A stretch of DNA of 64,000 nt, taken from Miltoncostaea sp963762825. GTDB taxonomy: Bacteria > Actinomycetota > Thermoleophilia > Miltoncostaeales > Miltoncostaeaceae. This document shows positions 25,566 through 34,641 of the stretch, one piece after another. Positions within the stretch are counted from its first letter, which is position 1. The number at the start of each line of letters is the position of its first letter. Under the pieces are notes generated by a model, which saw nothing but the letters and a program-made list of their open reading frames with translations, had not been told where the DNA came from and did not search any database. The DNA is taken from NCBI GenBank assembly GCA_963762825.1, contig CAVXLZ010000002.1, forward strand, positions 496,001 through 560,000. The letters are read 5' to 3'. Made by a program: the position numbers and the translations under genes.

Positions 25566-27080
25566 GTGGCTCAGTACGTAGGTGCCATCGACCAGGGGAC
25601 CACCAGCACCCGCTTCATGATCTTCGACCATGGCGGCAAGGTGGTCTCGATCGCCCAGAAGGAGCACGAGCAGATCTACCCGAAGCCCGGCTGGGTCGAG
25701 CATGACCCCGCCGAGGTCTGGAGCCGCACCGAGGAGGTGATCGGCGAATCGCTGGCCTCCGCCGGCATCGGCAAGGACGACCTCGCGGCGATCGGCATCA
25801 CCAACCAGCGCGAGACCGCGGTGGTGTGGGACCGCAACACCGGCGAGGCCGTTCACAACGCGATCGTCTGGCAGGACACGCGGACCGACACGATCTGCGA
25901 CCGCCTGATGGCCGAGGGCGGTCAGGACCGCTTCCGCGCCAAGACCGGCCTGCCGATCGCCACCTACTTCTCAGGGCCCAAGGTGCGCTGGATCCTCGAC
26001 AACGTCGAGGGCGCGCAGGCCCGGGCCGACGCGGGCGACCTGATGTTCGGGAACATGGACACGTGGGTGATCTGGAACCTCACCGGCGGCACGGACGGCG
26101 GGCTCCACATCACGGACGTCTCCAACGCGAGCCGCACGCTGCTGATGGACCTGGCCACGCTCGAGTGGGACGACGAGCTCCTTGCGGCCATCGGCGTGCC
26201 GCGCTCGATGCTTCCGCAGATCCGCGGATCCAGTGAGGTCTACGGCGAGGCGAAGACGGCGGTCGTGGCCGGGGTGAAGGTGGCCGGCGACCTCGGCGAC
26301 CAGCAGGCGGCGCTCTTCGGCCAGACCTGCTTCGCGGTCGGCGAGGCCAAGAACACCTACGGCACCGGGAACTTCCTGCTGCTGAACACGGGCACGGAGG
26401 CCGTGCCCTCCAAGAACGGCCTCATCACGACAGCCGCGTACCGCATCGGCGACAACCCGACGGTCTTCGCCCTGGAGGGGTCGATCGCCATCACCGGGGC
26501 GCTGGTGCAGTGGCTGCGGGACAATCTGAAGATGATCAAGGCCGCCCCCGAGGTCGAAGAGCTCGCGATGACGGTCGAGAACAACGGTGGCGTCTACTTC
26601 GTCCCGGCCTTCTCGGGCCTCTTCGCCCCCTACTGGCGCAGCGACGCCCGCGGGGTCATCGCCGGCCTCACCCGCTACGTCACGGCCGGGCACATCGCCC
26701 GCGCGACCCTGGAGGCGACCGCCTACCAGAGCCGCGAGGTGGTGGAGGCCATGAACGCCGACTCCGGCGTCGCGTTGGAGTCGCTCAAGGTGGACGGCGG
26801 GATGGTGCAGAACGAGCTGCTGATGCAGTTCCAGGCCGACCTGCTCGATGTGGACGTGATCCGACCGGTCGTGGCCGAGACAACGGCGCTCGGCGCCGCC
26901 TACGCCGCCGGCCTCGCCGTCGGCTTCTGGGCCGAGCAGGAGGACCTGCGCGAGAACTGGCTCGAGGACAAGCGCTGGACGCCCTCGATGGACCCGGAGC
27001 AGCGCGAGACCGATTACCGGCACTGGAAGAAGGCGGTCACCAAGTCGTTCGACTGGGTGGAGAAGGAGGACCAGGCATAA
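25566..27080 (+). CDS. glpK: Glycerol kinase
   Basis: The 504-residue FGGY-family kinase makes sn-glycerol-3-phosphate from glycerol and ATP. It has the phosphate loop AIDQGTTSTRFMIFD at the start, PGWVEHDP, GITNQRET, IVWQDTRT, and the second-domain pattern GGMVQNELLMQFQADLL. Length matches E. coli GlpK (502). The GTG start at 25566 follows GGAGAG by 6 bases. The stop is TAA within GCATAACG; one changed base would have given the ATGA overlap used at other junctions of this operon. Confidence 0.95.
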   Translation: MAQYVGAIDQGTTSTRFMIFDHGGKVVSIAQKEHEQIYPKPGWVEHDPAEVWSRTEEVIGESLASAGIGKDDLAAIGITNQRETAVVWDRNTGEAVHNAIVWQDTRTDTICDRLMAEGGQDRFRAKTGLPIATYFSGPKVRWILDNVEGAQARADAGDLMFGNMDTWVIWNLTGGTDGGLHITDVSNASRTLLMDLATLEWDDELLAAIGVPRSMLPQIRGSSEVYGEAKTAVVAGVKVAGDLGDQQAALFGQTCFAVGEAKNTYGTGNFLLLNTGTEAVPSKNGLITTAAYRIGDNPTVFALEGSIAITGALVQWLRDNLKMIKAAPEVEELAMTVENNGGVYFVPAFSGLFAPYWRSDARGVIAGLTRYVTAGHIARATLEATAYQSREVVEAMNADSGVALESLKVDGGMVQNELLMQFQADLLDVDVIRPVVAETTALGAAYAAGLAVGFWAEQEDLRENWLEDKRWTPSMDPEQRETDYRHWKKAVTKSFDWVEKEDQA

Positions 27081-28651
27081 CGACGCGCGAGTGTGACGTC
27101 CTCGTCATCGGCGGCGGCGCGACCGGCCTCGGGGTCGTTCGCGACGCCGCCATGCGAGGATTCCGCAGTATCCTGGTGGAGCGGGTCGACCTCGGCCAGG
27201 GCACCACCGGCCGCTTTCACGGCCTGCTCCACTCCGGCGGGCGCTACGTAGTCTCCGATCAGCGCTCCGCCGCCGAGTGCGCCGCCGAGAACACGATCCT
27301 TCGGCGGGTCGCCGCAGAGGCGATCGAGGACACCGGGGGGCTCTTCGTGACGACGCCGGCCGACGACCCGGACTACGCCGACCGGTTCCTGGCGGGCTGC
27401 CGTGCGAGCGGCGTGCCCGTGGAGGAGATCCCCCCGGCGCAGGCTCTGAAGCGCGAGCCCCGGCTCAACCCGGGCATCTCGCGGGCCTTCGAGGTCGCCG
27501 ACGCGGCGGTCGATGCGTGGACGCTGTTGTGGGGGAACGCGCGCTCGGCCGAGGAGCACGGAGGGACCATCCTCCCCTACCACTGGGTGACCGATGTCCT
27601 GCGCGAGGGGGACCGGGTGGTGGGTGTCCTCGCGCACGACAACCGGATGGGCGAGCAAGTGCGCATCGATGCGTCGTTCGTCGTCAACGCGAGCGGCGTC
27701 TGGGCGGGCGAGATCGCCGACATGGCTGATTGCCCCGGGGTGACCGTGGTCCCCGGCAGAGGCATCATGATCGCGATGAACCACCGGCTCGTGCGCACCG
27801 TGGTCAACCGCTGCGAGGCGCCCGGCGACGGGGACATCATCGTCCCCATCCACACGGTCTGCGTGATCGGGACCACCGACGAGAAGGCGGACAGCCCGGA
27901 CGACCTGGTCATCGATCGCCGCGAGGTGCAGCAGATGCTCGACGCCGGGGAGGTGATCGTGCCCGGCTTCCGCCGCACGCGCGCGCTCCATGCATGGGCC
28001 GGCGCCCGCCCCCTCTTCAAGGACGAGCGGGCGGGGGAGGGCGACGAGGACACGCGCCACATGAGCCGCGGGCTCGCGCTCGTCGATCACCAGCGCCGCG
28101 ACGGGGTGAGCGGGTTCCTCACGATCACCGGGGGCAAGCTCACCACCTACCGCCTGATGGCCGAGACGGTGGTCGATGCCATGTGCGAGCAGATGGGCGC
28201 CGCCCGCCCCTGCACTACCGGGACCGAGGTCCTGCCCGGCTCCGAGGACGGACGCCACTACTGGCTCGGCTCGCGCCTGGCGGCGCAGGAGGAGGCGATG
28301 GCCGACGATCAGCTCATCTGCGAGTGCGAGCTGATGCCCCGCCGGCGCCTGATCGAGGCCGCGCGGCGGCGCCCCGGGATGACCCTCGACGACGTGCGCC
28401 GCGTGCTGCGCCTCGGCATGGGCCCCTGCCAGGGCGGCTTCTGCACGTACCGTGCCACCGGCACCCTCCATAGCATCGGCGACGCCGGTGCGGTGCGGGC
28501 CGATTCCCTGCTGCTCACGTTCCTGCAGCACCGCTGGCAGGGGCTCGAGCCGATCCTCTACGGCGATCAGATGCGCCAGGCGTGCACGGACGAGTGGATC
28601 TTCCAGGGGACCCTGGACGTGGAGCACCTGCCCGTGACCGTGCCCACGTGA
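27077..28651 (+). CDS. glpA: Glycerol-3-phosphate dehydrogenase, FAD subunit (GlpA-like), no canonical start codon
   Basis: The 524-residue flavoprotein has the FAD motif DVLVIGGGATGLG at the very N-terminus, GTTGRFHGLLHSGGRYVV, and GGKLTTYR. A C-terminal [2Fe-2S]-type domain carries ICECE and GPCQGGFC, as in anaerobic GlpA. It oxidises glycerol-3-phosphate to DHAP. Upstream of the FAD motif the frame offers no ATG, GTG or TTG. ATA at 27077, seven bases after GGAGG and overlapping the glpK stop, is the only position with proper spacing. An ATG further in would delete the FAD site. Confidence 0.88.
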   Translation: MTTRECDVLVIGGGATGLGVVRDAAMRGFRSILVERVDLGQGTTGRFHGLLHSGGRYVVSDQRSAAECAAENTILRRVAAEAIEDTGGLFVTTPADDPDYADRFLAGCRASGVPVEEIPPAQALKREPRLNPGISRAFEVADAAVDAWTLLWGNARSAEEHGGTILPYHWVTDVLREGDRVVGVLAHDNRMGEQVRIDASFVVNASGVWAGEIADMADCPGVTVVPGRGIMIAMNHRLVRTVVNRCEAPGDGDIIVPIHTVCVIGTTDEKADSPDDLVIDRREVQQMLDAGEVIVPGFRRTRALHAWAGARPLFKDERAGEGDEDTRHMSRGLALVDHQRRDGVSGFLTITGGKLTTYRLMAETVVDAMCEQMGAARPCTTGTEVLPGSEDGRHYWLGSRLAAQEEAMADDQLICECELMPRRRLIEAARRRPGMTLDDVRRVLRLGMGPCQGGFCTYRATGTLHSIGDAGAVRADSLLLTFLQHRWQGLEPILYGDQMRQACTDEWIFQGTLDVEHLPVTVPT

Positions 28652-29904
28652 TCCGCGCGGTCGTGATCGGCGCGGGGCTCGCGGGCCTCGTGTCAGCGCT
28701 CCGACTGGCCGAGGGCGGCGCCCGGGTGACCGTGGTCGCCAAGGGCGTCGGCAGCCTGAACCTCTCCCCGGGCGTGATCGACGTGCTCGGCTACGCGCCG
28801 GAGCTGGTCGACGCTCCCCGCGTGGCGATCGAGCGGCTCGGCGAGGAGCGGCCGGATCACCCCTACGCCCGCATCGGCCTCTCGGCCCTCGACCACGCGC
28901 TCGCCTGGTTCACCGACCGGGTCCCCGGCATGGGATATCGCGGCGACGGCGGGCGCAACCTGCTGTTGCCGACCGCCATCGGCGTGGCCCGGCCGACCGC
29001 CCTGGCGCCCGCCTCGATGGCGCGCGGGGACCTGCGCGGCGGCGGGCGCTTCGTGGCCGTGGGGCTCAGCGGCCTCAAGGATTTCTTCCCGCGCCTGCTC
29101 GCCGACAACCTCGCCCGGGCGCCGCTCCCCGGGGCGGTCACCGCGAGCGCCCGCCACGCGGAGGTCACCGCCTCCCCGCGGCCGGGTCGCGCCGACGTGG
29201 CCGGTCAGGTGTACGCCCGAGCCCTCGACGAGGCGGACTTCCGCGCCCGGTTCGGCGCGGCCCTCCGCGGGGTGGCCGAGCCGGGCGAGACGATCCTCCT
29301 CCCCGCCGTGCTGGGACTGACCCGCGCCCGCGAGGTCTGGGACGAGCTGCAGGAGCGGGCCGAGGCGCCGATCGCCGAGGTCCCCACGGTTCCGCCGTCG
29401 ATCGCCGGCATGCGCCTCAACGCCGAGCTGACCGGTGCCGTGACCGGGGCCGGGGGGCGGATCGTGCTCGGCGTCGAGGCCGTCGGCGTCGGCGGCGAAG
29501 CCGGCCGGATCGCCCACGTGCTGGTGAGCGACGCCGCCCGCACGCGCGAGGTGCCGGCGGATGCGGTCGTGTTGGCCACCGGAGGCTTCTCAGCGGGCGG
29601 GATCGAGCTCGACTCCCACGGCGCCCTGCACGAAACCGTGCTCGGTCTCCCCGTAGACGGCCCGGACCCGGGCGTGGCATGGCTCAGCGCGCGCCATCTG
29701 GACCGTCAACCGCTCATGGCCGCCGGGGTGGCGGTGGACGACGCACTCCGACCGATCGGCGGCGGCGGGACGCCGGTCTGGTCCAACCTGCGCGCCGCCG
29801 GGGCGATCGTGAGCGGGGCCGAGCCGTGGCGTGAGAAGTCGGGGGAGGGTATCGCCATCGCCGGCGGATACCGGGCGGCCTGCGCGATCCTGGAGGAGAC
29901 ATGA
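28648..29904 (+). CDS. glpB: Glycerol-3-phosphate dehydrogenase subunit GlpB-like
   Basis: The 418-residue flavoprotein begins VIRAVVIGAGLAGLVSALRLAEGG, a dinucleotide-binding fold, and shows the GlpB-type 'NLSPGVIDVLGY', 'NLLLPTAIG' and 'GLSGLKDFFPRL' stretches and a C-terminal VLATGGFSAGGIELDS. In E. coli GlpB links the GlpA dehydrogenase to the membrane and electron chain. The GTG start overlaps the glpA stop by four bases (GTGA), so subunits are coupled. Confidence 0.9.
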   Translation: MIRAVVIGAGLAGLVSALRLAEGGARVTVVAKGVGSLNLSPGVIDVLGYAPELVDAPRVAIERLGEERPDHPYARIGLSALDHALAWFTDRVPGMGYRGDGGRNLLLPTAIGVARPTALAPASMARGDLRGGGRFVAVGLSGLKDFFPRLLADNLARAPLPGAVTASARHAEVTASPRPGRADVAGQVYARALDEADFRARFGAALRGVAEPGETILLPAVLGLTRAREVWDELQERAEAPIAEVPTVPPSIAGMRLNAELTGAVTGAGGRIVLGVEAVGVGGEAGRIAHVLVSDAARTREVPADAVVLATGGFSAGGIELDSHGALHETVLGLPVDGPDPGVAWLSARHLDRQPLMAAGVAVDDALRPIGGGGTPVWSNLRAAGAIVSGAEPWREKSGEGIAIAGGYRAACAILEET

Positions 29905-31130
29905 CCCACCCGCTGCACGAGCTGATGCGCGACTCGCTCGACCACTGCGTCAAATGCACGATCTGCGAGACCTACTGCCCGGTCGCCGCGGCCACGCCGC
30001 TCTTTCCGGGGCCGAAGTACGTGGGTCCGCAGGCAGAGCGCTACCGCGGCCCCGGACCGGTCGCCGACGACTCGCTCGACTACTGCTCGAGCTGCGGCAT
30101 CTGCACGCAGGTCTGCCCGCAGGGCGTGAAGATCGCCGAGATCAACTCCCAGGCGAAGGCCGAGCTGGCGGCGAGCAGGGGCGTCTCGTTGCGCGACAAG
30201 CTGATCGCGCGGCCCACCCTCGCCGGGTGGATGGGCACTCCGGTCGCCCCCCTGGCCAATTGGACCACCTCGTTCGGTCCATTTCGCCTGCTGCTCGAGA
30301 AGGCCCTGGGAATCCACCGCCGTGCGCCCTTCCCGCGCTGGGCCGGCCGGACCCTCCAGAGCCGCACACGCGGGCGGAGGCGGCGGCCCGATCCTGCGGC
30401 GCCCCAGCGCTCGGTGGTCTACTTCCACGGTTGCGCCGCCAACTTCTACGAGCCCGGCACCGCGGCGCAGACGATCGCGGTACTCGAGCACAACGGCCTC
30501 GCGGTGATCGTTCCCAAGCAGGGGTGTTGCGGGCTGCCCCTGCAGAGCAACGGCCTCTACGACGACGCCCGGGGGTATGTGCGCAGGCTGGCCGCACAGC
30601 TCGCGCCCTACGCGCGTGCCGGACACGACATCGTCGCCAGCTCCACGAGCTGCGGGCTGATGCTGAAGCGCGAAGCGCGGGAGATCCTCGGGGTGGAGGA
30701 CGAGGATCTGCGCGTGGTCTCGGAGCGCCTCTACGACATCTGCGAGTACCTTGTGATGCTCGACGATCGCGGCGAGCTGCGCCGCGACATGCAGCCGGTC
30801 GAGATGGAGGTTCCCTACCACGCGCCCTGCCAGCAGCGCGGCCACGGCATCGGGACACCGGCGCTCGAGCTGATGGCGCTCATCCCGGGGCTCGAGGCGC
30901 GCCAGGTTGACGCCGTCTGCTGCGGCATCGCCGGGACGTACGGCCTGAAGGCCGAGAAGTACGACATCGCCATGGAGGTCGGCAGCTCGCTCTTCGCCCA
31001 GGTGCGCGCGTCGGGAGCCGAGCTGTCGGTATGCGACTCGGAGACCTGCCGCTGGCAGATATCGGCAGCCACCGACCGCCCGTCGGTGCATCCCGTGGAG
31101 ATGCTGCACCGCGCGTACGGCCTGGCGTGA
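29901..31130 (+). CDS. glpC: Glycerol-3-phosphate dehydrogenase subunit GlpC-like
   Basis: The 409-residue iron-sulfur protein has two ferredoxin-type sets, CVKCTICETYCPV and CSSCGICTQVCPQGV, in the first 80 residues. Two CCG domains follow (HGCAANF...KQGCCGLP and YHAPCQQRGHG...AVCCGIAG). It delivers electrons from GlpAB to the membrane quinone pool. It starts on an ATGA overlap with glpB. The presence of all three Glp subunits points to use under low oxygen or without the aerobic GlpD. Confidence 0.93.
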   Translation: MTHPLHELMRDSLDHCVKCTICETYCPVAAATPLFPGPKYVGPQAERYRGPGPVADDSLDYCSSCGICTQVCPQGVKIAEINSQAKAELAASRGVSLRDKLIARPTLAGWMGTPVAPLANWTTSFGPFRLLLEKALGIHRRAPFPRWAGRTLQSRTRGRRRRPDPAAPQRSVVYFHGCAANFYEPGTAAQTIAVLEHNGLAVIVPKQGCCGLPLQSNGLYDDARGYVRRLAAQLAPYARAGHDIVASSTSCGLMLKREAREILGVEDEDLRVVSERLYDICEYLVMLDDRGELRRDMQPVEMEVPYHAPCQQRGHGIGTPALELMALIPGLEARQVDAVCCGIAGTYGLKAEKYDIAMEVGSSLFAQVRASGAELSVCDSETCRWQISAATDRPSVHPVEMLHRAYGLA

Positions 31131-33631
31131 CGCCGGCTCGGCATCAGGTCGGCCTGGTGATCGTGTCGCACAGCGCGCGCCTCGCCGAGGGCGTCGTGGA
31201 GCTCGCGCGGGAGATGGCCGGCACCGACGTGCGTATCGAGGCCGCAGGAGGCCTCGAGGAGCCGGGCGATCAGATCGGAACCGACGCGGTGCGGGTGATG
31301 GCGGCGATCGAGGCCGTCGCCGCCGAGGGGGGCGCGGCGCTGGTGCTGATGGACCTCGGCTCGGCTGTACTGAGTGCCGAGACCGCGCTCGATCTGCTCG
31401 ACGACGAGGTGCGCGGGCGCACGCTCCTCTGCGAGGCGCCACTGGTGGAGGGCGCCGTCGCGGCCGCCGCGGCGGCGCGCGCGGGCGGGGCGCTGGAGGA
31501 GGTCGCCCGCGAGGCGCGCAACGGGCTCGCGGGAAAGGTCGCGCACCTCGGGGCACCGGGCGATGCCCCGCCCTCGCCGGCGTCCGCCGACGAGGGCGGC
31601 TGGACCGGACTCGAGGCGGTGGTGCGCGCCGCCCACGGCCTCCACGCCCGGCCGGCCGCAGCCGTCGTACGGAGCGCCGCCGACCGGGACGCCGAGGTGC
31701 GCATGCGCAACCTCACCACCGGCGCGGGGCCGGCCGACGCCCGCAGCCTCACGGGCCTCTCCACCCTCGGAGCCCTGGACGGCCACCGCGTGCTGATCGA
31801 GGCCCGCGGGCCCGAGTCGGCGGCCGCGCTCGAGGCCGTGCGGGCGATCGTCGAAGGGGGCGATCGGACGACCCCCGCCGGCGGCGACGCACCCATGCCG
31901 CCGGCTCCCGCAGAACCGGCTGGGGTCGTCCCGCCGCCACGGCCGGGCACGGAGCTGCACGGCGCACCATCGTCGCCCGGGCTCGGCGCCGGCCCCGCGG
32001 CCATCGCCGGAGTGACCGCCCCGCTGCCGGAGCAGCCCGAGGGCGACCCCGGCACCGAGCGCGAGCGGCTGCGGGCCGCGCGCGCGGACGCGGCCCGGGA
32101 GCTGCACGCCCTGGGGGCGAGCGCGGCCCGCGAGACCGCCGACATCATCGCCGCGCAGATCCTCCTGCTCGACGACGCCGCGCTGGTCGACGCAGCCCAC
32201 GCGGACATCGATGGCGGAGCGCCCGCGGCGCGCGCCTGGAACGACGCCGCCCGAGCGGTCGCGCGCACCTACGAGCGACTCGACGATCCGTACCTGGCCG
32301 CGCGGAGCGCCGACGTCCTCGACGTCGGCCGGCGCGTCGTGGTGTCCCTCCTCGGAGAAGGGGGTACCGCCGAGGTGGCGGGCGTCCTGGTCGCCGGCGA
32401 GCTCGGAGCGGCCGAGGTCGCGGCGCTCGATCCGGGACGGGTGGTTGCGATCGCGATGGCCGGCGGGGGCCCGACCTCGCACGCGGCGATCATCGCGCGC
32501 TCGCTCGGAATCCCGGCCGTCACCGGTCTCGGCGAGGGGATCCTCCATGTCGAGAACGGCACCGCACTGCTCGTGGACGGCGGGGCCGGAACGGTCGTCG
32601 TCGCGCCGGGGTCCGCTGCGGTCGCCGCGCACGAGGAGCACGCCCGGCGGGAGCAGGAGCACGCCGATCGCGCCGCGGCGCAGGCTCACGCTCCCGCGGC
32701 CACACGCGACGGGCATCACGTGGAGGTGGCGGCCAACATCGGTGCGCCGGGAGACCTCGACGCCGCCCTCGCCGAGGGTGCCGACGGCGTCGGCCTGCTG
32801 CGCACCGAGTTCCTCTTCCTCGGCCGCACCCAACCGCCCGACGAGGAGGCCCAGTACGCCTTCTACGTCGATGCCGTGCGGCGGCTGGAGGGGCGCCGGC
32901 TGGTGCTGCGCACCCTCGATGCCGGAGCCGACAAGCCCCTGGCGTACCTCCCCGCGGCGGCGGAGGAGAACCCGTTCCTCGGCGTCCGCGGCCTGCGCCT
33001 GTCGCTTCGCCGGCCGGCGATGCTCGTGACCCAGCTGCGCGCCGCCCTGCGGGCGGCCGCCGAGGGTCCGGTCGCGGTCATGTTCCCGATGGTCAGCGAG
33101 ATCTCCGAGCTGCGGGCGGCGCGCGCCCTCCTCGAGGAGGCACGCGATGGGCTGCGGGGTGACGATCTCCCGGCCGGCGAGGTGGAGGTCGGGGCGATGG
33201 TCGAGGTGCCGGCGGCGGCGCTGCTCGCGGAGGTCCTCGCCGCCGAGGCCGACTTCCTGTCGATTGGCACGAACGACCTGGTGCAATACACGATGGCCGC
33301 CGAGCGCGGCAACGCCGGGGTGGCAGGCCTCTCGGACGCCCTGCACCCCGCCGTGCTGCGGCTCATCGCCCGGGTCGCCGACGCCGGCGCCCGCCACGAC
33401 TGCTCCGTGGCGGTGTGCGGAGAGGCGGGCTCGGACCCCGCGGCGGTGCCGATCCTGGTCGCCCTCGGAGTCGGGGAGCTGAGCGTGACCCCCCGGCGGG
33501 TGGGCCTCGTGAAGGAGTCCGTGCGCGCGGTCGACCGTGCCGTCGCCCGCGAGCTCGCGCAGGCTGCGCTGGCGTGTGAGGACGCCGCGTCCGTGCGACG
33601 ACTCGTGTCCGCCGCTACCGTCGGGGGGTGA
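31127..33631 (+). CDS. dhaM: DhaM-HPr-Enzyme I fusion, phosphoryl donor for dihydroxyacetone kinase
   Basis: One 834-residue chain carries a whole PTS relay. Residues 1-140 are the EIIA-type DhaM domain with His15 (VIVSHSARLAEG). Residues about 158-245 are HPr with His173 (GLHARPA) and a Ser207 region (RSLTGLS). Residues about 278-834 are a complete Enzyme I with His452 (GGGPTSHAAIIARSLGIPAV), PEP-site GLLRTEFLFLGR, VEVPAA, GTNDLVQY and the C-terminal Cys motif VCGEAGSDP. E. coli DhaM has only a truncated EI, so this chain should accept phosphate from PEP directly and pass it to DhaL. Linkers are Pro/Ala-rich. The GTG overlaps the glpC stop. Confidence 0.93.
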   Translation: MTPARHQVGLVIVSHSARLAEGVVELAREMAGTDVRIEAAGGLEEPGDQIGTDAVRVMAAIEAVAAEGGAALVLMDLGSAVLSAETALDLLDDEVRGRTLLCEAPLVEGAVAAAAAARAGGALEEVAREARNGLAGKVAHLGAPGDAPPSPASADEGGWTGLEAVVRAAHGLHARPAAAVVRSAADRDAEVRMRNLTTGAGPADARSLTGLSTLGALDGHRVLIEARGPESAAALEAVRAIVEGGDRTTPAGGDAPMPPAPAEPAGVVPPPRPGTELHGAPSSPGLGAGPAAIAGVTAPLPEQPEGDPGTERERLRAARADAARELHALGASAARETADIIAAQILLLDDAALVDAAHADIDGGAPAARAWNDAARAVARTYERLDDPYLAARSADVLDVGRRVVVSLLGEGGTAEVAGVLVAGELGAAEVAALDPGRVVAIAMAGGGPTSHAAIIARSLGIPAVTGLGEGILHVENGTALLVDGGAGTVVVAPGSAAVAAHEEHARREQEHADRAAAQAHAPAATRDGHHVEVAANIGAPGDLDAALAEGADGVGLLRTEFLFLGRTQPPDEEAQYAFYVDAVRRLEGRRLVLRTLDAGADKPLAYLPAAAEENPFLGVRGLRLSLRRPAMLVTQLRAALRAAAEGPVAVMFPMVSEISELRAARALLEEARDGLRGDDLPAGEVEVGAMVEVPAAALLAEVLAAEADFLSIGTNDLVQYTMAAERGNAGVAGLSDALHPAVLRLIARVADAGARHDCSVAVCGEAGSDPAAVPILVALGVGELSVTPRRVGLVKESVRAVDRAVARELAQAALACEDAASVRRLVSAATVGG
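33616..33621 (+). promoter_or_regulatory. -10 box of a leaderless gene
   Basis: TACCGT lies six bases before the GTG start at 33628, inside the last codons of the dhaM fusion gene. The next gene can therefore be transcribed separately despite its overlapping start. Confidence 0.45.
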
Positions 33632-34641
33632 GCGACACCGTCCTCATCACGGGCGGCAGCGGCTTCGTCGGCCGCGCCGTCCTCGATCGCCTCCTCGCGC
33701 GAGGGCGGACGGTGCGCGCCCTGACGCGCTCGGACGCATCGGCGACGGCCCTCCTGGACGCCGGAGCCGAACCGGTGCGCGGCGATCTCGCCGATCCAGG
33801 CTCGCTCGAGCGGGCAATGGCCGGATGCGCGGTGGTCTACCACGTCGCCGGCCTGAACGGCTTCTGCCTCCCCGACCCCTCGGCACTGACCGCCGCCAAC
33901 GTGGAGGGCACGCGCGCGGTCGTGCGCGCGGCAGGCGCCGCCGGTGCGCGCCGGGTGATCTATACCTCCTCGGCCGCCACCATCGGGGAGGCCCGCGGCA
34001 CCGTCGCGACCGAGAGCTCGGCCCACCGCGGCACCTTCCTGTCGCACTACGAGCGCTCGAAGTACGAGGCCGAGCGCGTCGCCTTCGCCACGGCCGCCGA
34101 GGCCGGGGTGGAGCTGGTGAGCGTCAACCCGGCGTCCGTTCAGGGGCCGGGCCGCACGCGTGGAACCGCGAGGATCCTGATCGATGCGCTGAACGGCCGG
34201 CTGAAGCTGATCGTCGATTCGCGCATGTCGCTGGTCGACGTGGGCGACTGCGCCGAGGGCCACCTGCTGGCCGAGGAGCACGGCTCCCCGGGCGAGAGGT
34301 ATCTCCTGTCGGGCGTCACCCTCACGGTGGCCGATGCGCTGGCGCTGCTCGGGGAGATCGCGGGCCGCGAGGAGCACCCGCGCCGGCTTCCCCCGGCGGC
34401 GGCGCTCGCCATGGCCACCGGCGCCGAGATCCTCGCGCGGGTGCGCGCTCGACGCCCCTCGGTGTGCCGCGAGATGGTCCGAACCATCCTCCACGGTCAC
34501 GCCTACGACGGCTCGCGGGCCACCCGCGAGCTGGGGCTCGCCTACACGCCCATCGACGAGGCGCTGCGGCGCACGGTGGGGTGGTACGTGGAGCAGGGCC
34601 TGGTCACCGGTCCCCTTCCCGGGATCCGGCCGGCGCGCTGA
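33628..34641 (+). CDS. NAD-dependent epimerase/reductase (extended SDR)
   Basis: The 337-residue protein has the Rossmann motif TVLITGGSGFVGRAV, the active site YERSKYEAE (Tyr-x3-Lys) near residue 147, the preceding Ser region YTSSAA, and NPASVQGPGR downstream. This is the dihydroflavonol-reductase-like/HpnA-like branch of extended SDRs, which reduces sugar-nucleotide or terpenoid carbonyls; the substrate is unknown. It begins at the stop of the glycerol operon, but a -10 box suggests its own promoter. Its 3' end overlaps the convergent gene at 34604 by 38 bases. Confidence 0.85.
   Translation: MSDTVLITGGSGFVGRAVLDRLLARGRTVRALTRSDASATALLDAGAEPVRGDLADPGSLERAMAGCAVVYHVAGLNGFCLPDPSALTAANVEGTRAVVRAAGAAGARRVIYTSSAATIGEARGTVATESSAHRGTFLSHYERSKYEAERVAFATAAEAGVELVSVNPASVQGPGRTRGTARILIDALNGRLKLIVDSRMSLVDVGDCAEGHLLAEEHGSPGERYLLSGVTLTVADALALLGEIAGREEHPRRLPPAAALAMATGAEILARVRARRPSVCREMVRTILHGHAYDGSRATRELGLAYTPIDEALRRTVGWYVEQGLVTGPLPGIRPAR

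Noticed and set aside
27077..28651. glpA as a pseudogene
   Set aside because: The frame is intact with all FAD and iron-sulfur motifs and is coupled to glpB; only the start codon is unusual.
30815..33397. 860-codon open frame on the minus strand
   Set aside because: It is antisense to glpC and the DhaM-HPr-EI fusion, whose active-site motifs are unmistakable; the minus frame shows only low-complexity composition.
34604..34641. Frameshift joining the SDR gene and the next gene
   Set aside because: The genes are convergent and overlap by 38 bases at their 3' ends; both C-termini look natural.
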